Part shown: in pieces, positions 8,172 through 17,372 of the stretch
How positions within the stretch are numbered: position 1 is the first letter of the stretch
How the letters are laid out: each line of letters starts with the position of its first letter
Assembly (NCBI RefSeq): GCF_013374095.1
Contig: NZ_AP022672.1
Coordinates: 1,983,501-2,047,500 of the forward strand
Reading direction: 5' to 3'
Length of the DNA: 64,000 nucleotides
Source: Sphingomonas sp. HMP6
Lineage (GTDB): Bacteria > Pseudomonadota > Alphaproteobacteria > Sphingomonadales > Sphingomonadaceae
Program-made: the position numbers and the translations under genes
The notes under the pieces: model-generated
The model's database searches: none
Told to the model about the DNA's origin: nothing
Seen by the model: the letters and a program-made list of their open reading frames with translations, nothing else

Positions 8172-9030
8172 GTTTTTTCGCCGGTGCGCGCTTGGCCGGA
8201 GCCTTCTTCGCTGCGGGCTTTTCCTCCGCTTTGGCAGGTGTAGCGGATCCCATCGATTTCTTGAGTGCGGCCATCAGATCGACCACGTTCGACCCCTTCG
8301 CGGGCGCATCGTCGCCCTTGTCCTCGATGATCTTGCCGCCTTTCGACTTCCGCTTGCGCTCGACCAGGTCGCGCAAGGCATCGACGTAACGGTCGTGGAA
8401 GTCCTGCGGGTGGAACGGCCCCGATTTCTTGGCGATCAGCGCTTCGGCCAAGTCCATCAAATCATCGTCGGGCTTGTCGTCGGGAATGTCGCGGAAATAG
8501 CCTTGCGCCTTGTGCACCTCGTCGGCGTAGCGCAGTGTTTCCAGCACCATGCCGCGCCCGCATGGCTTCAAGCTGACGACATATTCGCGACCGCGCATCG
8601 CGAGCTGCCCGAGCCCAACCTTCTTGGTCCGCCGCAGCGCCTCGCGCAGGACGATAAACGCTTCCTCGGCGAGATCGTCGGCAGGCACGACGAAATAGGG
8701 CTTTTCGTAATACAGCACGTCGATCTCGCTGGCATCGACGAACTGCGTCAGCTCGAGCGTCTTCTTCGATTCGAGCTTCACCGCGTCGATCTCGTCCTGT
8801 TCGAGCAGGACGTAGGAGCCCTTCTCATATTCGAAGCCCTTCATGATCTCGTCCGGGTCGACCGGGCCGACGCCGGTGACGACCTTGTCGTAATGGATCG
8901 GCTTGCCGCTCGGCTCATGGATTTGCTTAAAACTGATCGCCGCGCCCGATTTGGTCGCCGAATAGATTTCCACCGGAATCGACACCAACGCGAGCCGGAT
9001 CTGTCCTTGCCAATAAGCGCGTGCGGCCAT
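8164..9030 (-). CDS. ku: Ku protein, NHEJ end-binding
   Basis: A 288-residue bacterial Ku homodimer subunit. The N-terminus AYWQGQIRLALVSIPVEIYS is diagnostic. The core beta-barrel and bridge region follow (IHEPSGKPIHYDKV, PYFVVPADDLAEEAF), and a Lys/Ala-rich tail (KAEEKPAAKKAPAKRAPAKK) resembles Ku tails that bind DNA or recruit LigD. It loads onto double-strand ends and recruits the ligase. It overlaps the ligD start by 8 bases (8164-8171), so the two form an operon with ku first. An AGGGA-like ribosome site precedes the ATG. The promoter must lie in the 110-base divergent gap with pdxH. Confidence 0.95.
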   Translation of the reverse strand: MAARAYWQGQIRLALVSIPVEIYSATKSGAAISFKQIHEPSGKPIHYDKVVTGVGPVDPDEIMKGFEYEKGSYVLLEQDEIDAVKLESKKTLELTQFVDASEIDVLYYEKPYFVVPADDLAEEAFIVLREALRRTKKVGLGQLAMRGREYVVSLKPCGRGMVLETLRYADEVHKAQGYFRDIPDDKPDDDLMDLAEALIAKKSGPFHPQDFHDRYVDALRDLVERKRKSKGGKIIEDKGDDAPAKGSNVVDLMAALKKSMGSATPAKAEEKPAAKKAPAKRAPAKKRA

Positions 9031-9140
9031 TTTTGCTGTCCCTGTTCGCGCACATCATCGTTGCACGGCCGATTCAATTCGCGAGCGGCAGAGTCGTTCC
9101 GTTCCTCGACAGCGGCCGCACTGGGACGTAAAGCGACGGG

Positions 9141-9719
9141 ATGACGCAAGACCCCTTCGCCCTGTTCGAAACCTGGTATGCCGAGGCGCGCGCGAGCGAG
9201 CTCAACGACTCCAACGCGATGGCGTTGGCGACGGTCGATGCGCAGGGCGTGGTGTCGTCGCGGATGGTGTTGCTCAAGGGGCATGGCCCGGATGGTTTCG
9301 TGTTCTACACCAATCGCGAAAGCCGCAAGGCGCGCGATCTGGTCGAGAATGCTTCGGTCGCCTTGCTGTTCCACTGGAAATCGCTGCGCCGCCAGATCCG
9401 CATCGAGGGCCGCGTCACCCGCGCGAGCGATGCTGAGAGCGACGCCTATTTCGCCAGCCGCAGCCGCGATTCGCAGCTCGGTGCCTGGGCCTCCGACCAG
9501 TCGCGCCCGATGCCCGAACGGGCGACCTTCGAGGCGCGGTTCGAGGAGATGCAAGCGAAGTTCGCAGGGCAGGACGTGCCGCGCCCGCCGCATTGGGGCG
9601 GATACCGCGTCACGCCCGCGGCGATCGAATTCTGGCAAGACCGCGCGCATCGCCTGCATGAGCGCACCGTCTATACCCGCTCCGCGAGCGGTTGGACGAC
9701 GGAGTTGCTCTACCCGTGA
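9141..9719 (+). CDS. pdxH: Pyridoxamine/pyridoxine 5'-phosphate oxidase
   Basis: A 192-residue FMN-dependent oxidase that makes pyridoxal 5'-phosphate, the last step of vitamin B6 synthesis and salvage. Family signatures are [20 protein letters not shown] near the N-terminus, [30 protein letters not shown], and a C-terminal segment with [15 protein letters not shown] and [10 protein letters not shown] that closes the active site. Length is slightly under the usual 200-220 because the N-terminal tail is short. It overlaps the next gene by GTGA if that gene starts at 9716. Confidence 0.95.
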   Translation: MTQDPFALFETWYAEARASELNDSNAMALATVDAQGVVSSRMVLLKGHGPDGFVFYTNRESRKARDLVENASVALLFHWKSLRRQIRIEGRVTRASDAESDAYFASRSRDSQLGAWASDQSRPMPERATFEARFEEMQAKFAGQDVPRPPHWGGYRVTPAAIEFWQDRAHRLHERTVYTRSASGWTTELLYP

Positions 9720-10660
9720 CCGAGGACCAGCGCCGCGCGATTCCCTTCGCCGTCCGCGCCGCAATCGCGAGCGTGGCGATGGCGACGTTCCTGATCGCGC
9801 TCAAATCTTATGCCGCGTGGACGACCGGCTCGGTCGCGATGCTCGGAAGCCTTGCCGATTCGGGACTCGATCTGCTGGCAAGTGCCGTGACACTCTACGG
9901 CGTTCGCCTCGCCGCGACACCCGCGGACCACGACCACCGCTTCGGGCACGGCAAGGCCGAATCGCTCGCGGCGCTGTTCCAAGTCATGCTCATCACCGCG
10001 TCGGCGGCGGGCATTGCGTGGCGCGCGATCCAGGCACTCGGCAGCGATGCGCCGAAGCAACATGCCGAATTGGGCATCGGCGTTTCGCTCATCGCGATCC
10101 TCGCGACGTTGGTGCTGCTCGCCTATCAGCGTAGCGTCATCCGCAAGACCGGGTCGGTCGCGATCGTGGCCGACAATGTCCATTACCAATCCGACGTGCT
10201 GCTCAACGGATCGGTAATCGTCGCGCTTGTGCTCGACCAATATCTCGGATGGCATGATGCGGATCCGATTTTCGGGATCGTCATCGCGCTGTGGCTGGCG
10301 TGGGGCGCATTCCGCGCCTCGTCGAGCGCGATCGACCATCTGATGGACAAGGAATGGCCCGAGCAGCGCCGTGCCGACTTCATCGAAGTCGCCGCGCGGC
10401 AGCCTGGCATCAAGGGCATCCATGACTTCCGCACGCGGCATTCCGGGGCGCACGATTTCGCGCAATTCCACATGGAGGTCGCGCGCGACATCACGATCGA
10501 GCAAGCGCATGTCATCGTGGAAGGCGTGGAGCGGGCGCTGCACCGCGCCTTTCCCAAGGTCGAAGTGCTGATCCATCTCGACCCCGAAGGTCATATCGAT
10601 ACCGACAATCCGCTGATCGAAGCGGACGTAACGCCCCCCTGGTTCGGGAAACGTGCATGA
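9716..10660 (+). CDS. Cation diffusion facilitator (FieF/CzcD-like) metal exporter
   Basis: A 314-residue CDF transporter. Six helices are expected in the first 210 residues, with the metal-site pattern [12 protein letters not shown] in helix 2 and [12 protein letters not shown] in helix 5. The cytoplasmic [11 protein letters not shown] segment follows helix 2, and a ferredoxin-like C-terminal domain contains HDFRTRHSG and EVLIHLDP. It probably exports Zn2+, Fe2+ or similar by proton antiport. A GTG at 9716 overlaps the pdxH stop (GTGA) and is my preferred start. An in-frame ATG at 9692 lies deeper inside pdxH. The stop overlaps the next gene by ATGA. Confidence 0.9.
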   Translation: MTEDQRRAIPFAVRAAIASVAMATFLIALKSYAAWTTGSVAMLGSLADSGLDLLASAVTLYGVRLAATPADHDHRFGHGKAESLAALFQVMLITASAAGIAWRAIQALGSDAPKQHAELGIGVSLIAILATLVLLAYQRSVIRKTGSVAIVADNVHYQSDVLLNGSVIVALVLDQYLGWHDADPIFGIVIALWLAWGAFRASSSAIDHLMDKEWPEQRRADFIEVAARQPGIKGIHDFRTRHSGAHDFAQFHMEVARDITIEQAHVIVEGVERALHRAFPKVEVLIHLDPEGHIDTDNPLIEADVTPPWFGKRA

Positions 10661-11448
10661 GACTCCCTATCGTCCAGATCGATGCCTTCGCCACCAAACC
10701 GTTCGAGGGCAATCCGGCGGCGGTAATGCCGCTCGCCGCCTGGCTGGAGGACGATGTGCTGCAAGCAATCGCGGCGGAAAACAACCTCAGCGAAACGGCC
10801 TTCCTGGTACCCGATGAAAGCGGCGCGAGCGATTTCGAACTGCGCTGGTTCACGCCCGCCGCAGAAGTCGCGTTGTGCGGTCATGCGACGCTCGCCAGCG
10901 GGCATTTCGTGCTGTCGAGCGATCCCGCGCGCGACCGCGTGACCTTTGCGACCCGCCAGGCCGGGCAGCTCGCGGTCGAGCGCGACGGGGTGGGCTATGC
11001 ACTGTCGCTCCCCGCCTGGCGGCCAAGCGCTAAACCTCTGCCCGAAATCGTCGCCGCGCTCGGCGTTACGGCGATCGAGACGCTGTGGCATGACAAGGGA
11101 TACGCCCTGGTGATCGTCGCCGACGAGGCTGCAGTGCGGGCCGCCAAACCCGATGGGCGGGCGCTGAAGGCGCTTGGGCCGTTCGTCCATATCGTCGCGG
11201 CGCGCGGGGACGAAACAGACATTGTCAGCCGCGTGTTCACCGATTTTTTCGATATCCCGGAGGATCCGGTAACCGGTTCCGCCCATGCCGTGATGGTACC
11301 GTATTGGGCCGAGCGAATTGGCCGCGACAGCTTCACCGCATTTCAGGCGAGCGCGCGCGGCGGGCATTTGACGTGCCGGCTCGACGGCGAGCAGGTCGTA
11401 CTAGGCGGCGCCTGCGTCACCGTGATCGAGGGGACGTTCTTCCTATAA
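10657..11448 (+). CDS. PhzF family isomerase
   Basis: A 263-residue protein with two PhzF/diaminopimelate-epimerase-like halves. The N-terminus LPIVQIDAFATKPFEGNPAAV is the family hallmark, with the general acid/base Glu in NNLSETAFLV. The second half has GSAHAVMVPYWAE. PhzF of phenazine producers isomerizes dihydrohydroxyanthranilate. Here there is no phenazine operon, so this is a housekeeping paralogue of unknown substrate. It is translationally coupled to the CDF gene through ATGA at 10657-10660. Confidence 0.9.
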   Translation: MRLPIVQIDAFATKPFEGNPAAVMPLAAWLEDDVLQAIAAENNLSETAFLVPDESGASDFELRWFTPAAEVALCGHATLASGHFVLSSDPARDRVTFATRQAGQLAVERDGVGYALSLPAWRPSAKPLPEIVAALGVTAIETLWHDKGYALVIVADEAAVRAAKPDGRALKALGPFVHIVAARGDETDIVSRVFTDFFDIPEDPVTGSAHAVMVPYWAERIGRDSFTAFQASARGGHLTCRLDGEQVVLGGACVTVIEGTFFL

Positions 11449-11467
11449 GCAGCGTGCGGCGATCGCG

Positions 11468-13441
11468 TTAGCCAAGCCGACGCGGCGCCCGTGCATTGAA
11501 CAGGACCACCGACGATTCGACCGGCAGCACATCCGGATGCTCGCGGTCGCACGCCAGCCTCGCCTGTTCGGTAGTCAACGGACGTGACAGAAAATAGCCC
11601 TGGAGCTTCTGTACGCCGAGGGTGCGCAGCAAATCATGCTGCGCGGCGCTTTCGACCATCTCGGCCGTCACCGGCGCGCCGATCGCCTTGCAGAGATGCA
11701 GCACCCCAACCAGCAGGTCGCGCGCACTCGGGCTTTCCATCAACGAGGCGATGAGGCTGCCATCGAGCTTGATCCCGTCGAAGTGCAACTCGCGCAGATA
11801 GCCGATCGAGGCGTAGCCTGCCCCGAAATCGTCAAGCAGAATGCGGACACCGCCCCGCTGCAAGGTCGAAAGTGCGGAGCGCGCGGCCGTAAAATCACCG
11901 AGCAATGCGGTTTCGGTGACTTCGATCGACAGCCGGCCCGGGTCGAAGCCATGGTCGTGCAGCACCTTCAGAATCTGCTTGGCAATGGTCGGCGAGTTGA
12001 GTTCTGCACCGCTCAGATTGAAGGACAAGCCGATCGCGTCGGGCCAGCTCGAAGCCGCGGTCAGCGCCATCGACAGCAGATGCAGGGTCATGGAGCGCGT
12101 CATTCCGGCTTGTTCTGCAAGCGGAATGAATTCCGACGGCGTAATCACCCCGAGCGTAGGATGCGTCCAGCGTGCGAGCGCTTCGAAGGCGATGATGCGG
12201 TCGGTCGCGGAATCGACGACGGGCTGGTAATGAAGCACGATCAGGTCGCTTTCGGCTGGTGCCGCCAGCGCCTGTTCGACGAGCAGACGACGACGGTTCA
12301 TCGCCTCCATGTCTGGCGTAAACAAGCAGATGGCGGTGCTGCGCACGCGCTTGGCCTCGTACATCGCCAGATCGGCGCGGTTGATCAACGCAAGCGATGT
12401 CTCGGCGGGAGAGACATCATGCGCCATACCGATCGAAGCGCGCAGTCGAAACGTCTGCGCGCCGACGATAAACGGCTGATCGAACGCTGCGGCCAGTTGG
12501 GCGAAGCGGGCCTGTGCATCCTCCAGCGTCGCGACGTCGCGCAGCAGAACAGCGAACTCGTCGCCGCCCAGCCGCGCAACGAACGCGTCGCCGATGTCCA
12601 ATTGCTGGAATCGCCGCCCGGTTTCGACGAGCAAGGCATCGCCGGTATGGTGGCCGTACGTGTCGTTGATGACCTTGAACCCGTCGAGATCGATCATGCC
12701 CATCGCCAGCGCGCGCTGCGGGTGCAACGAAGACATGCGGGCCACTTCGTCCAGAAAGGCGCGGCGATTGGCGAGCCCGGTCAGCGCATCGCGATACGCC
12801 AGTTCACTGACCTTGCGCTTCTCGGCCGCGATAACACTGCGCGATTCGACATCGCGCTGCAGCCGTTGGTGCTGGCCGTAGATTTTGCGGACAACCAGCG
12901 GCGCGATCATTAGGATGTTGGCGCCCATGCTTGCCAGCATGACATCGCCGGTCATGATCAGCGACAGCGAGATCGGGAACGTACCAAATGCGATGACGAT
13001 ACAGGCGGCGAGCGGCAAGCTCGACAGGCAGACGGCGGTCGAAATCGTGCACAGCGCGGTGAACAGCGCGACATAGGTGCGCGCCTCCACTCCAGAACGC
13101 TGAATAATCTCGGTCCACACCACCAGGCCAATCGCGACGATACTGGCGGCCGCCAGCGTGACGTTCATCGATGTGCGCATCTGCGCGACCGTCGCGATCG
13201 CATCGCGCGATTTCCACAGGCCAACCATACGGCCGAGGATCACAAGGGAGATCAGCGCGGGCGTGATGAAGACCGCGTTGCCGACATCCGGTGCCGATAC
13301 GATCGCGAGGAAAGCCATGTTGATGACGATCGCCAGGTACATCGTCGGCACTTGCGGCCGCAGCGTGCGAAACTGTTCGGTCAACAATGCGTCGCTGGAT
13401 TTCCAGTGCGACAGCGATTCAAAAAAGGCATTGTGAAACAT
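11468..13441 (-). CDS. Membrane-bound GGDEF-EAL cyclic-di-GMP enzyme
   Basis: A 657-residue protein with an N-terminal membrane region of about six helices (residues 30-200), a short coiled stretch, a GGDEF domain (about 220-380) and an EAL domain (about 395-650). The GGDEF motif is intact (ARLGGDEFAVLL, near residue 294). The EAL side keeps FEALARW, FNLSG, IEVTETALL, LDDFGAGYAS, KLDGS and LQGYFLSRP, so it has the full phosphodiesterase metal and base set. It may therefore make and degrade c-di-GMP, with one activity dominating under a membrane signal. Start chosen at 13441, with GGTGGGA upstream. The frame stays open further upstream, but that part lacks family features. Confidence 0.92.
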   Translation of the reverse strand: MFHNAFFESLSHWKSSDALLTEQFRTLRPQVPTMYLAIVINMAFLAIVSAPDVGNAVFITPALISLVILGRMVGLWKSRDAIATVAQMRTSMNVTLAAASIVAIGLVVWTEIIQRSGVEARTYVALFTALCTISTAVCLSSLPLAACIVIAFGTFPISLSLIMTGDVMLASMGANILMIAPLVVRKIYGQHQRLQRDVESRSVIAAEKRKVSELAYRDALTGLANRRAFLDEVARMSSLHPQRALAMGMIDLDGFKVINDTYGHHTGDALLVETGRRFQQLDIGDAFVARLGGDEFAVLLRDVATLEDAQARFAQLAAAFDQPFIVGAQTFRLRASIGMAHDVSPAETSLALINRADLAMYEAKRVRSTAICLFTPDMEAMNRRRLLVEQALAAPAESDLIVLHYQPVVDSATDRIIAFEALARWTHPTLGVITPSEFIPLAEQAGMTRSMTLHLLSMALTAASSWPDAIGLSFNLSGAELNSPTIAKQILKVLHDHGFDPGRLSIEVTETALLGDFTAARSALSTLQRGGVRILLDDFGAGYASIGYLRELHFDGIKLDGSLIASLMESPSARDLLVGVLHLCKAIGAPVTAEMVESAAQHDLLRTLGVQKLQGYFLSRPLTTEQARLACDREHPDVLPVESSVVLFNARAPRRLG

Positions 13442-13583
13442 CGACGATCCCACCTTCGGGCCTGTCGGGCGCAAGAGCGAGTCGATCCGGCGACTCCGAT
13501 CTACCCATTTCAGGCGCGACCCGGATGATCGGAATTGTACGTACGGTGCTGCTAAGGCTTTGGAAACCTTGCCCCATCGGGCT

Positions 13584-14693
13584 TCAGGCCAGCGCAGCCA
13601 CCACGCCGCTCGTCTCTTCGATCCACCCACCGCCCAACACGCGGTCCCCGGCATAGAGCACAGCGGCCTGACCCGGTGCCACGCCATATTCGGCCGCGTC
13701 GAAACGGACATCGACGCCATCGAAATGCGCCGCGACCGGCTTGGCGAGCGAGCGAACCTTTGCCGTCACCGGCCCATGGTACGCCCCACCCAGCCAATTC
13801 ACGCCGCTCAAGCGTGCCGCGCCGACCGCAAGCGCGGCCTTCGGCCCGACCACCACCTGCTTGGTCGCAGGATCGAGCCGGATGACATAAAGCGGTTCGG
13901 GCGTGCCGCCGATTTCCAACCCGCGACGCTGACCGACGGTGAAGTGAATGAGACCGCGGTGCTGCCCCAGCACGCGTCCGGCTTCATCGACGATGTCGCC
14001 GCTGGTATCGGCGTCGGGACGCAATTTTTTCACCAGCGATGCATAGTCCCCGTCGGGCACGAAACAGATGTCCTGGCTGTCGGGTTTGCCGGCGACGCCG
14101 AGACCGAGTTCCGCGGCCAGTTCGCGTACCCGCGGCTTGGGCAGGCCGCCCAGCGGAAAGCGCAGATAGTCGAGCTGCGCTTGCGTCGTCGCGAACAGGA
14201 AATAGCTCTGGTCGCGCGCCGGATCGGCAGCGCGGTGCAACTCAGCCCCGCCCGCCCCCATCACCCGGCGGACATAATGGCCGGTCGCGAGACAGTCCGC
14301 GCCGAGATCGCGCGCGGCGGCAAGCAGATCGGTGAATTTCGGGCCCATATTGCACTGGATGCAGGGAATCGGGGTGCGCCCGGCGAGGTATTCGTCGGCG
14401 AAGCGATCGATCACCGATTCGCGGAAGCGCGTTTCATGGTCGAACACATAATGCGCGATGCCCAGCCGATCGCACACCGCGCGCGCGTCGCGAATATCGC
14501 GCCCCGCGCAGCACGACCCCGCACGCCCGACAGCTTCGCCGTGATCGTAGAGTTGCAGCGTGATGCCGATCGTCTCTGCTCCGGTGCGCGCAGCAAGCGC
14601 TGCCACGACCGAGGAATCGACCCCGCCCGACATCGCCACGACGATCCGCTTGCCCGCCAGATCCGGCCCTAATTGAAAATCCACGTCATCCAT
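13584..14693 (-). CDS. mnmA: tRNA-specific 2-thiouridylase
   Basis: A 369-residue enzyme that thiolates U34 of tRNA Lys, Glu and Gln. The PP-loop [12 protein letters not shown] that binds ATP is near the N-terminus. The catalytic Cys is in [15 protein letters not shown] follows, and [12 protein letters not shown] carries the second-domain signature, with the persulfide Cys in DICF. The C-terminal beta-barrel domain is complete. The start at ATG 14693 (MDDVDFQL) is preferred over a TTG 36 bases upstream. Confidence 0.96.
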   Translation of the reverse strand: MDDVDFQLGPDLAGKRIVVAMSGGVDSSVVAALAARTGAETIGITLQLYDHGEAVGRAGSCCAGRDIRDARAVCDRLGIAHYVFDHETRFRESVIDRFADEYLAGRTPIPCIQCNMGPKFTDLLAAARDLGADCLATGHYVRRVMGAGGAELHRAADPARDQSYFLFATTQAQLDYLRFPLGGLPKPRVRELAAELGLGVAGKPDSQDICFVPDGDYASLVKKLRPDADTSGDIVDEAGRVLGQHRGLIHFTVGQRRGLEIGGTPEPLYVIRLDPATKQVVVGPKAALAVGAARLSGVNWLGGAYHGPVTAKVRSLAKPVAAHFDGVDVRFDAAEYGVAPGQAAVLYAGDRVLGGGWIEETSGVVAALA

Positions 14694-14807
14694 CGCCGCG
14701 CAGATAGGCGTTCGCGCAGGCCGATGCAAAAATCTGCGCGAGCTTTACCCGACCTTTAGGACCTTGCCCGTACACCGTCGTTTCGCACCCCAATCGGAAG
14801 CGCCTGT

Positions 14808-15059
14808 GTGGACCTGAGTTTTTCCCGTTTAGAAGCCGATGTGACCGTGACGGCACTGCCGCCCGACTTGGCCGTATTGATGGTCGGCGTCGCGGCGCGG
14901 CAGGCGGCGAGCCCGACGGCCATGATGCACGCGGCGCTGATCACGTTCGACGCCCGGACCGACCGCTTCGCCCCGGCGCATGGTGCCTTCAACTTCGCCG
15001 TCGCACGCTTGCTCGCGCCCGAAGGCACCGCCGAAGACACCGATGCCCGGGATTCATAG
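14808..15059 (+). CDS. Small protein of unknown function upstream of sciP
   Basis: An 83-residue frame opening with GTG at 14808. The sequence is Ala-rich and weakly hydrophobic (LPPDLAVLMVGVAARQAAS) with an acidic end. I do not recognise a family. It fills most of the 475-base space between mnmA and sciP and is on the same strand as sciP. There is no strong ribosome site. It may be a real small gene or chance high-GC openness. Confidence 0.4.
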   Translation: MDLSFSRLEADVTVTALPPDLAVLMVGVAARQAASPTAMMHAALITFDARTDRFAPAHGAFNFAVARLLAPEGTAEDTDARDS

Positions 15060-15168
15060 ATATGAAGGTGCTGTTTACCGAGCCGCTTTAGCGGACGTTC
15101 AAACCCGCGCGCTAAACGTTGTTATTGAGATGGAGGGGGCCCCCCGCCCCGACATGAGGTTTCCAAGA

Positions 15169-15468
15169 ATGATCGAGAACCAGAAAATTCGCCCCGCAAA
15201 AGTGATCGGCCCGCTCGGAGAGCCGCTGACCCTCGACACGCTTCCGCCGCCGGAGACGACGCGGTGGGTGGTGCGGCGCAAAGCGGAAGTCGTCGCTGCG
15301 GTAAACGGCGGGCTGCTGACGGTCGATGAAGTGTGCGAACGCTACAATCTGACGGTCGAGGAATTCGCCGGCTGGCAGCGTGCGATCGATCGGTCGGGCA
15401 TGCCCGGGCTGCGCGTCACCCGCATTCAGCATTACAAGTCGCTGTACGAACGCCAGCAGAAATACTGA
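15169..15468 (+). CDS. sciP: SciP-type CtrA inhibitor (DUF1153 family)
   Basis: A 99-residue protein. The helix-turn-helix core reads RWVVRRKAEVVAAVNGGLL, then CERYNLTVEEFAGWQRAID, then GLRVTRIQHYK, which is the DUF1153/SciP signature. In Caulobacter SciP binds the response regulator CtrA (and DNA) and represses CtrA-dependent genes in early G1. Here it likely links the cell cycle to motility or division genes elsewhere. The start at 15169 is favoured by GAGG nine bases upstream; an ATG at 15154 is also in frame. A 12-of-13 pair hairpin at 15512-15541 follows the stop. Confidence 0.9.
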   Translation: MIENQKIRPAKVIGPLGEPLTLDTLPPPETTRWVVRRKAEVVAAVNGGLLTVDEVCERYNLTVEEFAGWQRAIDRSGMPGLRVTRIQHYKSLYERQQKY

Positions 15469-15511
15469 GGATCGTGCAGACGGCTCCAGGGGGGGAGCCA
15501 CTGCCAGAGAT

Positions 15512-15541
15512 CGGCCCGTTGCTCCGTTGAGCAGCGGGCCG
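15512..15541 (+). terminator. Hairpin after sciP
   Basis: CGGCCCGTTGCTC (15512-15524) pairs with GAGCAGCGGGCCG (15529-15541) around a four-base loop, with one wobble. No T run follows, so it may be an mRNA-stabilizing stem or a weak terminator rather than a strong intrinsic one. Confidence 0.5.
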
Positions 15542-15667
15542 AACGCGTGATGGCCCTGCTCGTATCTTTGATGCCCAATTTCTTCGATGGACGCACCCGG
15601 AACAAAATTCCCGGCTCGTGAGTCTTGTCCCCGTATCCCGGATGCACCCGGGCAAATGGAGGGTAAG

Positions 15668-15922
15668 ATGATCGGTCTCATTGTTTGGCTTGTAGTCGGT
15701 GGTGTCTGTGGTTGGCTAGCCAGCATGGTGATGCGGACCGATGGTCAGCAAGGCATCATTCTGAATATCGTCGTTGGCATTATCGGTTCGGTGATCGCGT
15801 CGTTCATCTTCGGCGCCGGTATTAACCAGGCGATCACGGTGATGACGTTCGTGTATTCTTTGATCGGCGCGATCATCCTGCTCGCGATCGTCAATCTGGT
15901 CCGTCGCGGCACGGTTCGCTAA
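15668..15922 (+). CDS. GlsB/YeaQ/YmgE family small membrane protein
   Basis: An 84-residue protein of three hydrophobic helices. GLIVWLVVGGVCGWLASMVM and a Gly-rich second helix (NIVVGIIGSVIASFIFGAG) are typical of the transglycosylase-associated (GlsB/YeaQ) family, small envelope proteins often induced by stress. The exact role is unknown. A strong ribosome site GGAGGG sits just before the ATG at 15668. It converges with the SIMPL gene, and both share the terminator at 15947-15985. Confidence 0.9.
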   Translation: MIGLIVWLVVGGVCGWLASMVMRTDGQQGIILNIVVGIIGSVIASFIFGAGINQAITVMTFVYSLIGAIILLAIVNLVRRGTVR

Positions 15923-15946
15923 ACCAGCGACAGTCAAACGACAGGA

Positions 15947-15985
15947 AAAGGGCCGCGAAGCGCAAGCGCTTCGCGGCCCTTTTTC
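15947..15985. terminator. Bidirectional intrinsic terminator
   Basis: AAAGGGCCGCGAAGCGC (15947-15963) pairs with its complement directly after it around a two-base centre, followed by TTTTT on the plus strand and preceded by AAAA (a T run on the minus strand). It lies between two convergent genes and can stop transcription from both. Confidence 0.92.
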
Positions 15986-15986
15986 G

Positions 15987-16703
15987 TTATTTCAGCAGGA
16001 AGCGCACGGTCAGGGTGACGGAGACCTCGGCTTCGCCCGCCGCAATCTGTGTCGAATCGGCGGCCTTGGCGCGAGACATGAACACCATCGGCGGCGGCGA
16101 CCCGCCGTCGCTCGATCCGCTTTCCGCGATCGACACGATGCGCGACACCGTCAGCCCGGCCGCCTTGGCATAGAGTTCAGCGCGGGTGCGCGCGACCTTA
16201 ACTGCGGAAATGCGCGCCTGGTCGAGTGCTGCTTCGGGCTGATCGATCGTCAGGCTGGGCCCATCGATCTGGTTCGCGCCTTCGCCCACCAGCACATCTA
16301 GGATCGCACCCGATTTCGCGATGTCGCGGAAGCGCACCGATACGCTGTTGCTCGCCTGATAGCCCGTAACCACCGGAGCTTGTCCGTCGGCATAGCGGTA
16401 TTGCGGGCTGAGCGAGACGTTGGCCGTGCGAATATCGCGCGGTGCGACGCCTGCTTTCTTCAGCGCGGCGAGCACGCGCGTCATCCGGCCGGCATTTTCC
16501 GCCAGCGCCGCCGCTGCGGTCTGACCCTGCGTCGTTACGCCGGCGCGAATCGTCGCCACGTCGGGGACGCGCGTGGTATGGCCCTCCGCCGCGATATCGA
16601 GCAGCGTGCCGTCAGGCGCGATCATTGGCGCGGTCTGCGCGGACGCCGCCGTCGCGGCACCCAGCATCAGCGCGGGGGCGAAGAAAAGAAAACTCGAACG
16701 CAT
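15987..16703 (-). CDS. SIMPL-domain (DUF541) periplasmic protein
   Basis: A 238-residue exported protein. Residues 1-22 are a signal peptide ending in ATAASAQ. The remainder is the SIMPL/DUF541 domain: ISAEGH-like DIAAEGHTTRVPD, VSLSPQYRYADG, then GYQASNSVSVRFRD. Homologues include E. coli YggE, linked to oxidative stress, but the biochemical role is unsettled. The start at 16703 is supported by GGGAG eight bases upstream. It lies between two GlsB-like genes. Confidence 0.88.
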   Translation of the reverse strand: MRSSFLFFAPALMLGAATAASAQTAPMIAPDGTLLDIAAEGHTTRVPDVATIRAGVTTQGQTAAAALAENAGRMTRVLAALKKAGVAPRDIRTANVSLSPQYRYADGQAPVVTGYQASNSVSVRFRDIAKSGAILDVLVGEGANQIDGPSLTIDQPEAALDQARISAVKVARTRAELYAKAAGLTVSRIVSIAESGSSDGGSPPPMVFMSRAKAADSTQIAAGEAEVSVTLTVRFLLK

Positions 16704-16799
16704 TTCAGTAACTCCCGGTTGTTCGCGACCGATCGGCCGTTGCACGCCCCTGTGCCAGCGTGCTGGGCAACCTGCGATGAACGCCCGGACCGGCCGCTG

Positions 16800-17060
16800 T
16801 CAGCGCACCCGACGCGAGAGGACGTAGCGATACAACGCCAGCAGGATAACTGCGCCGCCGGTCGCTGCAATGTAGTTCTCCCAGCCGCCGTCCAACGCAA
16901 TGCCCATCGCCTGCGCGATGAACCCGGCCAGCATGGCGCCGACGATGCCGATCAGGATCGTCACGATGAAACCGCCCGGATCCTTGCCCGGCATAATCAT
17001 CTTTCCGAGCACGCCAGCGACCGTCCCGATCAGCAGCCAACCCAGAATTGAACGGTCCAT
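16800..17060 (-). CDS. Second GlsB/YeaQ/YmgE family membrane protein
   Basis: An 86-residue paralogue of the protein at 15668. MDRSILGWLLIGTVAGVLGK is the family N-terminus, followed by MIMPGKDPGGF and helix 2 (IVTILIGIVGAMLAGFIAQ), ending in a basic tail. Three start codons are adjacent (GTG 17066, ATG 17063, ATG 17060). The AGGAG at about 17073-17069 is best spaced for 17060. It is 96 bases upstream of the SIMPL gene on the same strand. Confidence 0.88.
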   Translation of the reverse strand: MDRSILGWLLIGTVAGVLGKMIMPGKDPGGFIVTILIGIVGAMLAGFIAQAMGIALDGGWENYIAATGGAVILLALYRYVLSRRVR

Positions 17061-17372
17061 CATCACTCTCCTGTCACGCCCGGAAACCCACCGGACCCGC
17101 GCTCGACGCTCGCTTCCGACACTTCGAAATGCAACCGCTTTGTTTCGTTATCATGACGACATCGACGCGGCATCATTTCCGAAAAAACGCTGAAACGGTC
17201 CTGTCTACCCGCTACCGCCTTGCGAACGGATACGAAACGCGCCATGCGGCGCGCAATTGCAACCGGCCACTTGAGCTCGGTGATATATTCCGGTAACACA
17301 GCAAATATCAGGGACGACCGCCAGCTGTTCTAGGTGGGTGGAACGTGGTCCGGAGGTCGGGAAGTGGGACAA
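17061..17372. other. Divergent intergenic region
   Basis: About 310 bases between the minus-strand GlsB-like gene and the plus-strand RND adaptor. It should hold promoters for both. A TATATT hexamer at 17284-17289 is a possible -10 for the adaptor operon, but no well-spaced -35 was seen. The base composition is lower in GC than its surroundings. I saw no gene, repeat or obvious operator. Confidence 0.4.

Noticed and set aside
11266..11282. GGTAACCGGTTCC as another uronate operator
   Set aside because: Inside the phzF coding region and lacks the TGACA half-site.
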